From NCBI GenBank assembly GCA_024226105.1, contig JAAELZ010000139.1, forward strand, positions 1 to 7,271: 7,271 nucleotides of DNA, in the 5' to 3' direction. The notes under the pieces are model-generated. The model was not told the DNA's origin. It saw only the letters and a list, made by a program, of their open reading frames with translations, and did not search any database. Below are positions 6,383 through 7,271 of the stretch, one piece after another (the first letter of the stretch is position 1; each line of letters starts with the position of its first letter). Position numbers and translations under genes: made by a program. Origin of the DNA: Pseudomonadota bacterium (GTDB taxonomy: Bacteria > Pseudomonadota > Gammaproteobacteria > Arenicellales > Poriferihabitantaceae).

Positions 6383-7160
6383 AAATTTTAGAGTGGGGTT
6401 TATTCGTGCGACGAGCACGCATATTAGACAATAGCGCGTAGACCATCACGCTCATAATAGGGAAAAGGCTGGCAAAGGCAATCAGCCCGAAGCCGTCAAT
6501 CAGCGGGCTACGCCCGGGCACACTTTCAGCCAGGCCCAGGCCCAGTGCCGCCACCAGCGGAACCGTCACTGTTGACGTTGTCACACCGCCCGAATCATAC
6601 GCCAGGGGCACGATAAGCTTTGGCGTGAAGAAAGTTTGTATTACCACAACAATGTACCCGGTGATAATAAAATAGTGTAGCGGGTAACCGACAACAATCC
6701 GCCAACTACCCAGCGCCAACCCGACCGCGACCCCTATCGCGACCGCGATACGCAGGCCCATGGTGCTGATGCTGCCACCCGAAACCTGGTTCGCCTTCAT
6801 CGCAACCGCCAGCAGGGAAGGCTCGGCAATGGTTGTGCTAAATCCGATTAGAAACGCAAATATGTAAACCCAGTAATAATCGACCCATTCTACACCTGCA
6901 TTCGCGTCGGGCGCAATAAATTCGGCGTTGGTCAGTTGGCCGGCCATCAGTCTTCCTATAGGAAACAGGGCCTGCTCAAGCCCCTCCAGGAACAGCGTCA
7001 GGCCGAGTAGTACATAAGCAAAGCCAATCAGTGTCTTGCGCAAATTGACAATTGGCTTGCGAATCACCAGCAACTGAAAGCCGAATATAATGGCAACGAT
7101 AGGCAGCACGTCTACCAGCGTTTCGAACAAGGCCAGCCCAAAACCCGTTAACCAGCTCAT
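6381..7160 (-). CDS. DUF1538 family integral membrane protein (second of a tandem pair)
   Basis: A 259-residue inner-membrane protein of a family with no established function known to me. By eye it has about seven hydrophobic segments: 12-32, 42-61, 95-121, 133-150, 160-178, 198-214 and 224-244. Conserved-looking features inside or next to the membrane are TTIAEPSLLAV (about 109-119), DSGGVTTSTVTVP (about 189-201) and GRSPLIDGFGLIAFASLFP (about 216-234). Glu and Pro within a membrane helix, and a Gly/Thr-rich polar stretch flanked by helices, are typical of transporters and channels and not of enzymes. The C-terminus is basic (RARRTNKPHSK) and probably cytoplasmic. Its ATG overlaps the stop of a paralogous upstream gene (ATGA at 7157-7160), and it is followed 12 bp later by the PII-like gene. 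A transport role is inferred from topology and context; the substrate is unknown. Confidence 0.88.
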   Translation of the reverse strand: MSWLTGFGLALFETLVDVLPIVAIIFGFQLLVIRKPIVNLRKTLIGFAYVLLGLTLFLEGLEQALFPIGRLMAGQLTNAEFIAPDANAGVEWVDYYWVYIFAFLIGFSTTIAEPSLLAVAMKANQVSGGSISTMGLRIAVAIGVAVGLALGSWRIVVGYPLHYFIITGYIVVVIQTFFTPKLIVPLAYDSGGVTTSTVTVPLVAALGLGLAESVPGRSPLIDGFGLIAFASLFPIMSVMVYALLSNMRARRTNKPHSKI

Positions 7161-7271
7161 GACACCACCATCCCGTAAACCAGCACAAAGATGATCGGCG
7201 TCAGGGAGGCAAAAGCAATCAGGCCGAAGCCATCCGTCATGGGGTTACGCCCCTTGATACTGGAGGCCAGC
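7157..7271 (-). CDS. DUF1538 family membrane protein, C-terminal 37 residues only (runs off window)
   Basis: The frame is open from the window edge (first full codon at 7270-7268) to TGA at 7159-7157. The visible C-terminus, with GRNPMTDGFGLIAFASLTP and a final hydrophobic helix, aligns without gaps with residues 210-246 of the downstream DUF1538 protein: 22 of 37 residues are identical by my count. It is therefore a tandem paralogue, ending just after the last membrane helix without the basic tail of its partner. Its stop overlaps the start of the second gene by 4 bp. Start, full length and promoter lie outside the window. Confidence 0.85.
   Translation of the reverse strand, partial: LASSIKGRNPMTDGFGLIAFASLTPIIFVLVYGMVVS

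Overview
The window looks like chromosomal DNA of a gammaproteobacterium, possibly marine or otherwise environmental. The evidence is an LptM-type small lipoprotein directly upstream of lysA, an E. coli/Pseudomonas-like Pgi, ArgH and LysA, and balanced base composition. No species is assigned. No mobile element, rRNA, tRNA or CRISPR array is visible.

Layout. At the left edge, the 3' part of pgi (glucose-6-phosphate isomerase) runs on the + strand. It converges on a - strand block that reads, in transcription order, argH (4468 to 3083), lptM (3033 to 2860) and lysA (2850 to 1597). That block covers the last step of arginine synthesis, a small outer-membrane lipoprotein that assists LPS-export assembly, and the last step of lysine synthesis. 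The frequent lysA neighbour dapF is not downstream; pgi is there instead. A short divergent spacer (4469-4660) separates argH from an unrecognised 83-residue membrane protein on the + strand. That gene ends at a perfect GC-rich hairpin, and a - strand lipoprotein with a lytic-transglycosylase-like (SLT) fold ends on the other side of it.

The right third (7271 to 5602, - strand) is the most interesting part. It is a tightly packed gene set encoding a DUF1538 membrane protein (only its C-terminus is visible), a second, paralogous DUF1538 membrane protein, a divergent PII-like protein and a two-CBS-domain protein. Two junctions are ATGA stop/start overlaps, and at the third the ribosome-binding site overlaps the preceding stop codon, so translation is probably coupled. 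The SLT lipoprotein follows 26 bp later (from its preferred start) on the same strand and may share the transcript. A membrane protein pair encoded with two small cytosolic sensor-type proteins resembles the logic of AmtB/GlnK and SbtA/SbtB. It suggests an uncharacterised transporter or channel gated by a PII-like protein and an adenylate-sensing CBS protein. The substrate cannot be read from the sequence.
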